A stretch of 64,000 bases of DNA from Methylobacterium sp. C25 (lineage in GTDB: Bacteria > Pseudomonadota > Alphaproteobacteria > Rhizobiales > Beijerinckiaceae). Below the pieces are notes generated by a model, which worked only from the letters and a program-made list of their open reading frames with translations, was not told the DNA's origin and made no database searches. Positions 1-7,807 of the stretch are shown in pieces. Every line of letters begins with the position of its first letter. Within the stretch, counting starts at the first letter, position 1. The stretch is from NCBI RefSeq assembly GCF_021352225.1, contig NZ_JAAUVI010000004.1, forward strand, positions 186,001 to 250,000, read 5' to 3'. The position numbers and the translations under genes are program-made.

Positions 1-867
1 CAGCACCACCGCATCGGCGTTGAAGGGCTCGCCATCGACCATCACGCCCGAGGCGCGCTTTCCCTCGAAGAGCACATGTTCGACGCGCGCGCCGAGGCGG
101 ATGTCGACGCCCAACGTCCGGGCGAGCCCCGCCATCGCTTCCGAGACCGCCCCGCAGCCTCCGACAGGGTGATAGACCCCGTGCTCGTATTCGAGGAACG
201 ACAGGATCGTGAACAGGCTCGGGCACCGGAACGGGCTCATCCCGAGGTATTTGGTCTGGAACGAGAAGGCGAGGCGCACGCGCGGGTCGGCGAAGTAGCG
301 CTTGAGGTCGCCGTCGACGCTGCGGCCCGGATGGAGATGGGGCAGGGCCGTGAGCATGGCCGGGCTCACCATCGACCAGAACCGGTCGAAGGCCTGCTCC
401 AGAACCGGCTTGAACCGATTCAGCTTGGTCCGGTTCTCGGCGAAGAAGGCGGGGAGGTTGCGGGCATCGTCAGGTGCGATGCGGGCAATCTCGGCCTGGA
501 GCCGGCTCTCGTCGCCGGTGGCGCGAATCTCACCCGAGAGGCCGTCCTTGCCCTCGAAGAGCAGGTGGTACATCGGGTCGAGGCGCCGCATCTCGACGTG
601 ATCCTCGAGGCGCTCGCCGCAATTGGCAAAAATATCGGCGAGGATCTGCGGGTAGAGGAAGAAGGTCGGCCCGATGTCGAAGCGGTAGCCGCCGGGCGCC
701 TCGACCGTCTTGGTCCGCCCCCCCACCGCCTTGTCGCGCTCGAACAGCGTGACGTGAAGGCCAGCCTTGGCGAGAAGGAGAGCGGTGGCGAGGCCTCCGG
801 GGCCGGCGCCGACCACCGCGACGCGACGGCCCGACAGGCTCCGCAAACGCTCACCCGACTGAAGCAA
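1..867 (-). CDS. crtI: Phytoene desaturase-type FAD oxidoreductase (5' part of gene)
   Basis: This would desaturate a colourless C30 or C40 carotenoid precursor at the inner membrane. The N-terminal 289 codons are present; the gene runs off the left edge. Near residue 14 there is a dinucleotide-binding fold (VVGAGPGGLATALLLAKAG) followed by an acidic end of the second strand and GGRTKT, the FAD fingerprint of the carotenoid desaturase/amine oxidase superfamily. The segment PTFFLYPQ and the later YHPVGGC region fit CrtI/CrtN. No ATG is in the right place, so a TTG start is assumed at 867, with another in frame at 891. Substrate chain length cannot be read here. Methylobacteria are known to make C30 carotenoids, so CrtN-like function is possible. 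Confidence 0.82.
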   Translation of the reverse strand, partial: MLQSGERLRSLSGRRVAVVGAGPGGLATALLLAKAGLHVTLFERDKAVGGRTKTVEAPGGYRFDIGPTFFLYPQILADIFANCGERLEDHVEMRRLDPMYHLLFEGKDGLSGEIRATGDESRLQAEIARIAPDDARNLPAFFAENRTKLNRFKPVLEQAFDRFWSMVSPAMLTALPHLHPGRSVDGDLKRYFADPRVRLAFSFQTKYLGMSPFRCPSLFTILSFLEYEHGVYHPVGGCGAVSEAMAGLARTLGVDIRLGARVEHVLFEGKRASGVMVDGEPFNADAVVL

Positions 868-988
868 TGCCGTCCGCCCTCTCGAAGCCAACCTTCGCTC
901 GAGTGATCTCGGCCCCAGCCCGCCCTGCGGCAATTGCAGCGCAATGTCGCGCGCAATGCAACGCTTGGTTTGAGCCCTGCGTCGACTG

Positions 989-1810
989 TCAGACCCGTCC
1001 GCGCGCCCGCCAGAATTCGCGCAGGACGATCGCACCGGCGGTGGCGACGTTGAGCGAGTCGAAGCCCGGCGCCATTCCGATCCGGGTCTTTCGGCATTTT
1101 GCCATGAACCCGGAGGCGAGGCCCGGTCCCTCGCTGCCGAGCAGAACAAGGGCGCGGGCGGGCAGGGGGGCATCCGCGATGTCGTGCTCGGCGCCCGGCG
1201 TCATCGCCAGCGGCACCAGATCGTGGCGCTCCGCGAGATCGAGCAGCGCATCCGCGCTCGCCGCGCGGGCGAAAGGCACGGTCAGCGCCGCGCCGGCCGA
1301 GACACGGATCGCCTTGCGATAGAGCGGATCGCAGGTCTCGGGGTCGAGCAGCACTGCATCCGCCCCGAAGGCGGCGGCGTTGCGGAAGAGGCCGCCGACG
1401 TTGTCGTGGTTGGTCAACCCAACGAGGCCAAGCACCGTCGCCGGGGCGGGCGGTACCGGGATCAACACGTCCGGCTCCAGCGACGTACCGCTCAGGCCCA
1501 CGGCGAGTACGCCGCGATGGATCGGAAAGCCCGCCACCGCGCTCATCACTGCGCGCCCCGCGAGATAGACCGGCGGCGGATCGGGCAGGGCGCCGAGACA
1601 GTCGGAGAGGCCAGCGAGCCGCTCCGGCAGCAGCAGGATCGACTCCGTGCGGAAGCGCGAACCTGGCGACAGCATCAACCGCAAGGTGACGTCGCCCTCG
1701 ACGATGAAGCGCCCCTGTCGCCCGACGAGATCACGCTCGCGGATCGCCGCATAGGCTGCGAGGCGGGGATCCGCGGGATCGTCGATGGGGATGGTTTCGG
1801 GTTTGCTCAT
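989..1810 (-). CDS. TrmH/SpoU-family RNA 2'-O-methyltransferase
   Basis: This is predicted to transfer a methyl group from S-adenosylmethionine to a ribose 2'-OH in rRNA or tRNA. The 273-aa protein has an N-terminal substrate-binding region (about 1-110) and a C-terminal SPOUT knot with all three family motifs: NHDNVGGLFRNAAAFGADAV near residue 135, VLLGSEGPGL near 220, and SLNVATAGAIVLREFW near 250. The catalytic Arg and Asn of motif 1 are present. Target nucleotide is not predictable. It is separated from the upstream minus-strand hydratase gene by a large inverted repeat. Confidence 0.9.
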   Translation of the reverse strand: MSKPETIPIDDPADPRLAAYAAIRERDLVGRQGRFIVEGDVTLRLMLSPGSRFRTESILLLPERLAGLSDCLGALPDPPPVYLAGRAVMSAVAGFPIHRGVLAVGLSGTSLEPDVLIPVPPAPATVLGLVGLTNHDNVGGLFRNAAAFGADAVLLDPETCDPLYRKAIRVSAGAALTVPFARAASADALLDLAERHDLVPLAMTPGAEHDIADAPLPARALVLLGSEGPGLASGFMAKCRKTRIGMAPGFDSLNVATAGAIVLREFWRARGRV

Positions 1811-1895
1811 GCCGCTCCAGAACCGTGCGCGAAGTGCATTCGCGGCACGCAGGGAGGAGGGGGCGCCTGGCTAGGCTTTCCTTACCGAATTCGGA

Positions 1896-2026
1896 CCCTG
1901 CCCGTCATTCCGGGGCGCCGGAGGCGAACCCGGAATCCATAACCGCAGGTGGCGCAAGATCAGGCATAGCCTGTGGTTCTGGATTCCGGGTTCTCGCTTG
2001 CAGCGAGCCCCGGAATGACAGGGCCC
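1896..2026. repeat. Large interspersed-type inverted repeat
   Basis: Two long imperfect arms can be read here. The left arm (about 1896-1950) contains GTCATTCCGGGGC and AACCCGGAATCCA. The right arm (about 1970-2022) contains TGGATTCCGGGTT and GCCCCGGAATGACA, which are their reverse complements in mirrored order. The centre is about 20 bases. The element abuts the stop codon of the MaoC gene and fills the gap to the next minus-strand gene. It looks like a BIME/REP-type mosaic palindrome of the kind found dispersed in alphaproteobacterial genomes. It has no ORF and no T tract. Confidence 0.75.
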
Positions 2027-2500
2027 TCAAGCCCTACCGCCGCCCATGCGCATGCTGGCCGGGTCGGATTCCTCCTTCTTCGGCACCTTCACCAGGGCCT
2101 CGCCGTCGAGCACCACTTCATCGCCGACCTTGCAGGTACAGGACAGGCGGGCGCGCCGGCGCTCGGGGATCAGTTCGGCCACCTCGACGATCACCTCGAC
2201 CGTGTCGCCGATGCGCACGGGAGCACGAAAGTTCAGCGTCTGGCTGATGTAGACGGCACCGGGGCCGGGCAGACGGGTGCCGAGCACGGCAGAGATGAGC
2301 CCGGCCGTGTAGAGGCCGTGGGCAATGCGGGCGCCGAAAGGCGTGCGCGCCGCGAAGTGCTCGGACAGGTGGATCGGATTGCGGTCGCCGGTGATCTCGG
2401 CGAAGCCCACTACGTCGGAGGACGAGATTTCTTTCTTCAGCGTCTCAGTGAGCCCGACCTCAAGATCCTCAAAATACAAAATACGAAGTTCGGGCAGCAT
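2027..2500 (-). CDS. MaoC-like (R)-specific enoyl-CoA hydratase
   Basis: This is a 157-aa hot-dog fold protein of the MaoC/PhaJ family, which hydrates trans-2-enoyl-CoA to (R)-3-hydroxyacyl-CoA and can feed polyhydroxyalkanoate synthesis. The hydratase 2 motif is visible: an ITGDRNPIHLSEHFA segment with catalytic Asp and His, followed by ARTPFGARIAHGLYTAGLIS. The ATG at 2500 is chosen because AGGAG lies about 10 bases upstream and the upstream in-frame extension is low-complexity. Length matches PhaJ (about 150 aa). Physiological substrate is an inference. Confidence 0.88.
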   Translation of the reverse strand: MLPELRILYFEDLEVGLTETLKKEISSSDVVGFAEITGDRNPIHLSEHFAARTPFGARIAHGLYTAGLISAVLGTRLPGPGAVYISQTLNFRAPVRIGDTVEVIVEVAELIPERRRARLSCTCKVGDEVVLDGEALVKVPKKEESDPASMRMGGGRA

Positions 2501-2890
2501 CGTTGAGTTTCTCCTGTGCCGCCACGAAGAAGGTGGGCTTGGCAAAGCTTTGGCCTCGCACAGGAGGCCACGCAAATCCAGTGCGCCATTGATACGCCCG
2601 GCGGCCTTCATTCGCGAGCGCGACGCGTATCATTACGCAGGCCTTTCCGGGCGACGGGCCGGGTCTTGGCCGGCCTGTGTCCTCCTGCTTTCGCCGGACG
2701 AACCGACGCCGCGCGTCCCCGCGATCGGCGAAGAAGCTTGGCCGTCAAGCCCTCGACTTCACGACGCATCGAACCAGATGGGGGCGCGGCGGTTCCGCGA
2801 AACGAGGGCCGTCGGAGGACGGACGGGGCGGACAGACCCGGTGGCGCGAGGGGCGCGACCGGCCCCCTGGCCACAACCGAGGAGAAGCAT
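2501..2890. other. Divergent intergenic region, 390 bp
   Basis: This gap lies between the leftward MaoC gene and a rightward small secreted protein, so it should hold both promoters. I see no convincing sigma-70 pair, palindrome or ncRNA. The only clear signals are the two ribosome binding sites at its ends. Confidence 0.5.
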
Positions 2891-3115
2891 ATGACTTGGA
2901 AATTTGCGGGTTTGGGCCTCCTGGCCCTCGGAACCGTCCTGGCCGGCAGCGGCGCTGCCGAAGCCCGGTTCGGCTGCGGCCCCGGCTTCCATCCCAATCC
3001 CTACGGCGTCTGTCGCCCGAACGGCCCGCGCTTCTTCGGACCGCGCCCCGGCCCGCGTGTGATCGTCGGCCGCCCCGGCCCGCGCTACTACCGCCACGGC
3101 TATCGTCGTTGGTAA
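2891..3115 (+). CDS. Small secreted Gly/Pro/Arg-rich protein
   Basis: A 74-aa protein with a clear signal peptide (MTWKFAGLGLLALGTVLAGS, cleavage expected after AEA near residue 25). The mature part has a short cysteine-bearing motif (FGCGPGFHPNPYGVCRPN), then a Gly/Pro/Arg tail ending in RHGYRRW. The start is fixed by GAGGAG about 8 bases upstream. Similar small 'GCGxGxHxNxxGxC' exported proteins are common in Methylobacterium and relatives, with no known function. The two cysteines could form a disulphide in the periplasm. Confidence 0.75.
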   Translation: MTWKFAGLGLLALGTVLAGSGAAEARFGCGPGFHPNPYGVCRPNGPRFFGPRPGPRVIVGRPGPRYYRHGYRRW

Positions 3116-3180
3116 GCCTGATCGGCCCTGAGAGCAGGGCCGCTGAATTGCCCCCGGCCTTCCTTCTCGGCTAGGGGCCT

Positions 3181-3204
3181 CCCGGCGGCGGATCAGCCGC
3201 CGGG
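3181..3204. terminator. Perfect 9-bp GC hairpin
   Basis: CCCGGCGGC (3181-3189) and GCCGCCGGG (3196-3204) pair perfectly around a six-base loop. It lies between the small secreted protein gene and the CDF-like gene, 19 bases before the latter's ATG. No U tract follows, so it may be a Rho-assisted end, a processing site, or a 5' leader structure. Confidence 0.45.
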
Positions 3205-3222
3205 TCGAGGCGATCGGACAGG

Positions 3223-3822
3223 ATGGACGCGCAGGGCGCAGCTTCAGGATTGCGGCCGGTAGTCGTCCGGGTCGCCGGGCTGAACCTCGCCTATTTCGGC
3301 ATCGAGATCGCCGTCGCCCTGACGATCGGCTCGGTCGCGCTCATCGCCGACAGCCTCGACTTCCTCGAGGACGCGGCGATCAACCTCCTGATCTTCGCAG
3401 GCCTCGGCTGGAGCCTTCGCAACCGGGCGCGGCTAGGCACCGGGCTCGCCTTCATCCTGCTGGTGCCGGCGATTGGCGCTGCCTGGGCCGCCTGGGACAA
3501 GGTCGCGGACATGGCGCCGCCCGCCCCCCTGCCGCTGACACTCACCGGGATCGGCGCGCTCCTCGTCAACCTCACTTGCGCTCTGATGCTCGCCCGCCAT
3601 CGCGGCGGCCATGGCAGCCTGACCAAGGCCGCCTATCTCTCCGCCCGCAACGACGTGGCGGCGAATATCGCGATCATCGTGGCCGGCCTTGCCACCGCGG
3701 TGACGCTCTCGCCCTGGCCGGATCTCGTCGTCGGCATCGGCATCGCGATCCTCAACGCGGATTCCGCCTTCGACATCCTCAAGGCCGCGCGCGCCGAGCG
3801 CCGGGCCGCAATGAACGTCTGA
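3223..3822 (+). CDS. Cation-diffusion-facilitator-like membrane domain protein
   Basis: A 199-aa polytopic inner-membrane protein with about six hydrophobic segments. It resembles the membrane domain of CDF metal/proton antiporters: SLDFLEDA near residue 44 and SARNDVAAN near residue 140 sit where CDF proteins carry their metal-binding D/H residues. The cytoplasmic ferredoxin-like C-terminal domain of classical CDFs is absent, as the protein ends with KAARAERRAAMNV. Its stop codon overlaps the next gene's ATG (TGATG), so the two are probably translationally coupled. The metal is unknown. Confidence 0.75.
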   Translation: MDAQGAASGLRPVVVRVAGLNLAYFGIEIAVALTIGSVALIADSLDFLEDAAINLLIFAGLGWSLRNRARLGTGLAFILLVPAIGAAWAAWDKVADMAPPAPLPLTLTGIGALLVNLTCALMLARHRGGHGSLTKAAYLSARNDVAANIAIIVAGLATAVTLSPWPDLVVGIGIAILNADSAFDILKAARAERRAAMNV

Positions 3823-4673
3823 TGCTGCTCTTTCCGATCTCCGATCTCCATCTCGAACGCCGCCGTCCCGATCTGATCTCGCGGCCCTCGGCGCCCTTCG
3901 ACGTCCTGGTCTGTGCCGGCGACCTGTTCGAGGGCCATCCCGAGCAGGGGCTCGCGGCCGTGCTGGCGCTTGCCGGGGGCCGGCCCGTGGTTCTCGTGCC
4001 GGGCAACCACGAGCACTATGCGCCGACCGGCGATCCGCGTACCGCGCCGGACTTGCTCGACGCCCTGCGTGCGGAGGTCGCGCGCCTCGCCGCCGAGGGC
4101 GCCCGTCTGCACCTGCTGGAGCACGGTGCGAGCACGGCGATCGATGGCGTGCGCTTCGTCGGCACGACCCTGTGGAGCGACTGGTCCCTGGCTGGGCGCT
4201 GGCTGAAGACCGACACGCCCGACCGCCCGGAGGATCCGGTGGCCTATGCCGCCGCGCGGATGACGGACCCGGTCACCGGCTCACGCGAATATCGCGGCTC
4301 GATCCGCAACGCCGATGGCTCGTCCTGGTCGCCGGAGGATGCCATGCGGGCGCATCGCGCGCAGAAGGCGGCATTGCTGGCGGCGTTGGCCGAACCGCAT
4401 GACGGGCCGACGGTCGCCGTCACCCATCACCCGCCGAGCCCGCTCGCCGCCGATGCGTTTCGCAATGCGCCGGGCGTGCCCTGGTGGGTGCCGGCCTTCT
4501 ACGCGACGACCGTGCTGGAGGATCTCCCCGACGCGCAGCGCCCGCAGGCCTGGATTTCCGGACATTTCCACGCCGGCCACGACCTGCGCGTCGGCCGCAC
4601 GCGCTGGGTGGCCAACCCGGTGGAAGGCAAGACATTTTCGCCCGAGGTGCGGGTGGAGGTGGGACGAGAGTAA
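3822..4673 (+). CDS. Calcineurin-like metallophosphoesterase
   Basis: A 283-aa soluble metallophosphoesterase. The canonical metal-ligand blocks are present in order: DLHLE near residue 8, GDLFEG near 32, GNHEHY near 60, a HHPPS block near 205 and GHFHAGHD near 247. It should bind two metals and cleave a phosphoester; the substrate is not evident. The ATG overlaps the upstream CDF-like stop codon by one base, suggesting a shared job such as metal-linked hydrolysis, which is inference. Confidence 0.87.
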   Translation: MLLFPISDLHLERRRPDLISRPSAPFDVLVCAGDLFEGHPEQGLAAVLALAGGRPVVLVPGNHEHYAPTGDPRTAPDLLDALRAEVARLAAEGARLHLLEHGASTAIDGVRFVGTTLWSDWSLAGRWLKTDTPDRPEDPVAYAAARMTDPVTGSREYRGSIRNADGSSWSPEDAMRAHRAQKAALLAALAEPHDGPTVAVTHHPPSPLAADAFRNAPGVPWWVPAFYATTVLEDLPDAQRPQAWISGHFHAGHDLRVGRTRWVANPVEGKTFSPEVRVEVGRE

Positions 4674-4861
4674 TCTCTGCGGATACCACTGCAACCAATG
4701 GCGTGATTCAGCGTTCGGCAACCGTGTTTCCAAGTGTTTGCCCCGGTCCCATGTGGGTTCTGGTGACGAAACGCACGGAGCAACTTTACCAATACCGCTA
4801 ACCGGTCATTGAGCTTGATGAGCGGTTGCCAGCTTACCGCCCGAGGAGAGGGCAGAGAGTC

Positions 4862-4951
4862 ATGAGAGAGCGCATCGAGGATCTGAGGTTCATCGTGATG
4901 ATCGGCCTGGTGACGCTGCTCGGCACCTGCGTGACGGCCCTCGTCGGCTGA
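4862..4951 (+). CDS. 29-aa single-pass membrane peptide
   Basis: A short open frame encodes a charged N-terminus (MRERIEDLRF) followed by a 19-residue hydrophobic helix ending in VTALVG. It has a good ribosome binding site (GAGGAGAGGG) about 12 bases upstream and lies alone in the 440-bp gap between the phosphoesterase and the next secreted protein. Charge pattern and RBS favour a real small membrane protein. Function is unknown. Confidence 0.5.
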   Translation: MRERIEDLRFIVMIGLVTLLGTCVTALVG

Positions 4952-5114
4952 CGCGGCAAATCTCCGCACTGGCTCATCCTGGGATCGGCTGACGCATCCG
5001 GGTTACAGCCTTCGTTACCCAAATCACGTACTGCCTCGTTCCATGGACCCGAGAACAAGCCGGGAACGCCGGCCCTCTCTCGGAGCGAATCCGTCGGATC
5101 GGAGGAGGCCTGAC

Positions 5115-5477
5115 ATGCGAGGCTCGAGACTGTCCGCCCCCCTTGCGGCCCTCGTCGCTGCAGGCTGGCTCGCCGGCTCGCCCGCGCTGGCACAGGAGCA
5201 GCAGGGCGGGCTCGATGGCCTGCGCGGGGACTGGCACCGCTGCGTCCGCCAGCACTTCTCCGGCCAGCCGCTGAGCATCGAGAAGCGCGCTGCCGAGCGC
5301 GCGGCGCTTGCCGCCTGCAAGGCGCAGGAGGACGCCTATGTCGCCGCCGAGCTGACGGCGCGCACCGCCGCTTCCGACGGCTCGCAAAGGCGCGGCCTGA
5401 CGACCCGTGCGCTGGCCTGGATCTCGTCGGCAGCCTCCTACGTCGTCGATCCGGTCGCCTCCTGGTTCGGCCGCTGA
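5115..5477 (+). CDS. Small secreted hypothetical protein
   Basis: A 120-aa protein with a signal peptide (MRGSRLSAPLAALVAAGWLA, cleavage expected after ALA before QEQQ). The mature part is mainly helical and Ala/Arg-rich, with two cysteines (WHRCVRQ and LAACKAQE). The start is fixed by GGAGGAGG seven bases upstream. It ends two bases before the TTG start of cobF, so the two are co-transcribed. No family recognised. Confidence 0.7.
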   Translation: MRGSRLSAPLAALVAAGWLAGSPALAQEQQGGLDGLRGDWHRCVRQHFSGQPLSIEKRAAERAALAACKAQEDAYVAAELTARTAASDGSQRRGLTTRALAWISSAASYVVDPVASWFGR

Positions 5478-5479
5478 CC

Positions 5480-6235
5480 TTGCGAAAACTACTCGTCATC
5501 GGGATCGGCACCGGCAACCCCGAGCACGTCACCCTCCAGGCGGTCCGCGCGCTCAAAGCGGCCGATGCGATCTTCCTGATCGACAAGGGGGACGCCAAGG
5601 CCGAGCTGCTGCGCGTGCGCCGCGAGATCTGCGAGCGCTTCATCGAAGGCGAGCCGCCGCGTTTCGTGGAGGCGGCAGATCCCGAACGCGATCGGTCACC
5701 GGCGGATTACGGGGTGGCGGTCGACGATTGGCACGCCGCGCGGGCCGAGCTCTACGAGGCGCTGATCGAGACACATCTCGGCGAGGGCGAGAGCGGTGCC
5801 TTCCTCGTCTGGGGCGACCCATCGCTCTACGACAGCACGCTCAGGATCATCGAACGCATCCGCGCGCGCGGACGGCTCGCCTTCGCGTGCGAGGTGATCC
5901 CCGGCATCACCAGCGTCCAGGCGCTCGCCGCCGGCCACCAGATCCCGCTCAACGGCATCGGCGAGCCGGTGACGATCACCACGGGCCGGCGCCTCGCGCA
6001 GGACCTCTCCACGGACGGCGCGACCGTCGTGATGCTCGACGGCAAGGTGGATCTCGCCGGGCTCGACCCGGACCTGACGATCCAGTGGGGCGCCTATCTC
6101 GGCACCGCCGACGAGCTGCTGATCGCGGGCCGGCTCGGCGACGTCGCGGAGCTGATTCGCACCACGCGGCGCGAGGCGAGGGCACGTCACGGCTGGATCA
6201 TGGATATCTATCGCCTCAGCCGGCCTGCGACATAA
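5480..6235 (+). CDS. cobF: Precorrin-6A synthase (deacetylating)
   Basis: CobF uses S-adenosylmethionine to methylate precorrin-5 at C-1 and release acetate, giving precorrin-6A in the aerobic cobalamin pathway. The 251-aa protein has the tetrapyrrole methylase fold: LLVIGIGTGNPEHVTLQA at the N-terminus, the central LVWGDPSLYDSTLRI loop, and a VIPGITSVQALAA segment. Length equals that of known CobF. The start is TTG, two bases after the upstream stop. No other cob gene is in the window, so this is an isolated copy. Confidence 0.92.
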   Translation: MRKLLVIGIGTGNPEHVTLQAVRALKAADAIFLIDKGDAKAELLRVRREICERFIEGEPPRFVEAADPERDRSPADYGVAVDDWHAARAELYEALIETHLGEGESGAFLVWGDPSLYDSTLRIIERIRARGRLAFACEVIPGITSVQALAAGHQIPLNGIGEPVTITTGRRLAQDLSTDGATVVMLDGKVDLAGLDPDLTIQWGAYLGTADELLIAGRLGDVAELIRTTRREARARHGWIMDIYRLSRPAT

Positions 6236-6274
6236 GAGCCGACTGGCGGAGCGTTTTTCTCCCGGCCCTCATGT

Positions 6275-6301
6275 CGAACGATTTGTTCGTTTTACAAAAC
6301 G
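6275..6301. promoter_or_regulatory. Two overlapping palindromes, candidate operator
   Basis: CGAAC-N5-GTTCG (6275-6289) overlaps CGTTTT-AC-AAAACG (6288-6301). Both are perfect. They lie in the 200-bp gap after cobF and before the periplasmic ClpP-like gene, in a locally AT-rich patch. A dimeric repressor or activator site is likely. The binding protein is unknown. Confidence 0.5.
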
Positions 6302-6436
6302 TATCCCAGCCGACACAGCCGATCCACGACATGCATTCGGCCTCGGAAACGCCGCGGCCCGGCCCTTGCTTAGCCGATCAAGCAATGAAGACTGGCCGTG
6401 GTCGTGGGCGACCATCGAGCCATCTGGGGGCAGGTC

Positions 6437-7747
6437 ATGGCGAGAGCCTGGCGCGTCGTATGCGGGTTGGGACTTGCGGGTTTCGCGCTCGGCTGCCTCG
6501 GCGCGGCGAGCATGGTCGAGGCTCATCTGCGCAACGGGTTGGAGCCTGGCGAGACCGGCCTGTTCGGCATCTATGCGCGTCTCTCCCTTGAACTCGAATC
6601 GCGCCTCGGAACCGACCTGCCGGTTGCCGATACCCGCATCGTACTGGGTCCGGGTGGGCGGGACGTGCGCCTTCATGGCGAGCTGACGGACGGGGCGGGC
6701 GAGCGGCTCGAACGGCTTCTCTCGGAGAATCCTCAGGTCGAGCGCATTCACCTCACCAGCGAGGGCGGCCTCGTCGATGAGGGCGAAGCGATCGGCGCCG
6801 CCATCGCGCGGCACCACCTCGCCACCTACGTTCCCGATTATTGCGTTTCCGCCTGCACCCTCGCCTTCGTGCGCGGCAGCGAGCGCTACCTCTTGAAAGC
6901 CTCGCGGCTCGGCTTTCACGCGCCCTACGAGCCGGGACTGTTCGGACAGGCCTTCCAGGCGGATGCCGCGCCGGAGCGCGCCGCTTACCTGGCGGCCGGT
7001 GTCTCGGCGGATTTCGCGGACGACGCCCTCAAGGTGGCCTCGACCGACATGTGGTTTCCCGATGCGGAGAGGCTCACCAAGGCCAATGTCGCAACGCGGA
7101 TCGTCGACGCCGCGCATTTCCCCGACTCCACCCTCGACGACGGTGACGACGCGGCCCATGCCCGCGCCGCGGTGTTGCGCAACGTCGACCTCCTGAATGG
7201 CTTCGAGACGAAGGCGCCGCGCATCATCGACGGCATCGCCGCCTGGTACCTCGAAGGCTACCGCAGCGGCCGCTCCGAATCCGACGCCTTCGAGGGCATG
7301 AAGCGGCTCGCCGCCCGCGCCGTTTTGCGAGCCATGCGCGAGGCCGACGATCGCAGCACGGTCGCCTTCGGTCGTCACCTCCTGAAGGCCATGACAGAGG
7401 CGCGCGCGGGGACCTGCGCCGCCATAGGAGCCGACGGCAACCTCGTCCTCGCTCAGCACGTGCTCGCCAAGGACGGCAGCGGCGGGTCGGTGGATCTGGC
7501 CGCCCGGACCCTGATCATACGGGTGCTGTCGCGCGAGGACGCGCCCGCTATCCCCAACGCGCTGACACTGTCCGACGACGCCCTGCGGCCGATGTCGGCC
7601 CCGCCGCCATCCGAATGCGCGGCCCTGAGGGCGGCCTATTCCGAAGCCTTGGCCCATCCCAAGCGCGAGGCGGCGGCAGCTTTGCGGGGCTTGATCACCC
7701 CGGCCTCGGCGCCGCGCCCGTCGCTCGAGGCCTCCGCAGAGCCTTAG
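6437..7747 (+). CDS. Periplasmic ClpP/crotonase-fold protein (COG3904-like)
   Basis: A 436-aa exported protein with an N-terminal hydrophobic signal or anchor (VVCGLGLAGFALGCLGAASM). Residues about 60-200 look like the ClpP-fold 'predicted periplasmic protein' family: IHLTSEGGLVDEGEAIGAAI, then YVPDYCVSACTLAFVRGSER, where the Ser-Ala-Cys segment sits at the nucleophile position, and a conserved FHAPYEP stretch. The C-terminal 200 residues are helical and unassigned. The ATG at 6437 is preferred (GGGGCAGG upstream). Proteolytic activity is not proven. Confidence 0.72.
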   Translation: MARAWRVVCGLGLAGFALGCLGAASMVEAHLRNGLEPGETGLFGIYARLSLELESRLGTDLPVADTRIVLGPGGRDVRLHGELTDGAGERLERLLSENPQVERIHLTSEGGLVDEGEAIGAAIARHHLATYVPDYCVSACTLAFVRGSERYLLKASRLGFHAPYEPGLFGQAFQADAAPERAAYLAAGVSADFADDALKVASTDMWFPDAERLTKANVATRIVDAAHFPDSTLDDGDDAAHARAAVLRNVDLLNGFETKAPRIIDGIAAWYLEGYRSGRSESDAFEGMKRLAARAVLRAMREADDRSTVAFGRHLLKAMTEARAGTCAAIGADGNLVLAQHVLAKDGSGGSVDLAARTLIIRVLSREDAPAIPNALTLSDDALRPMSAPPPSECAALRAAYSEALAHPKREAAAALRGLITPASAPRPSLEASAEP

Positions 7748-7807
7748 GACCGCAGCGCGTATCCTGTCGCCTGCGACTGGCGCGGTTCCGGCCGGTCGGG
7801 CCAGGGA

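Noticed and set aside
6269..7657. Minus-strand frame opposite the periplasmic ClpP-like gene
   Set aside because: The plus-strand frame has a signal peptide and a family match; the minus frame has neither.
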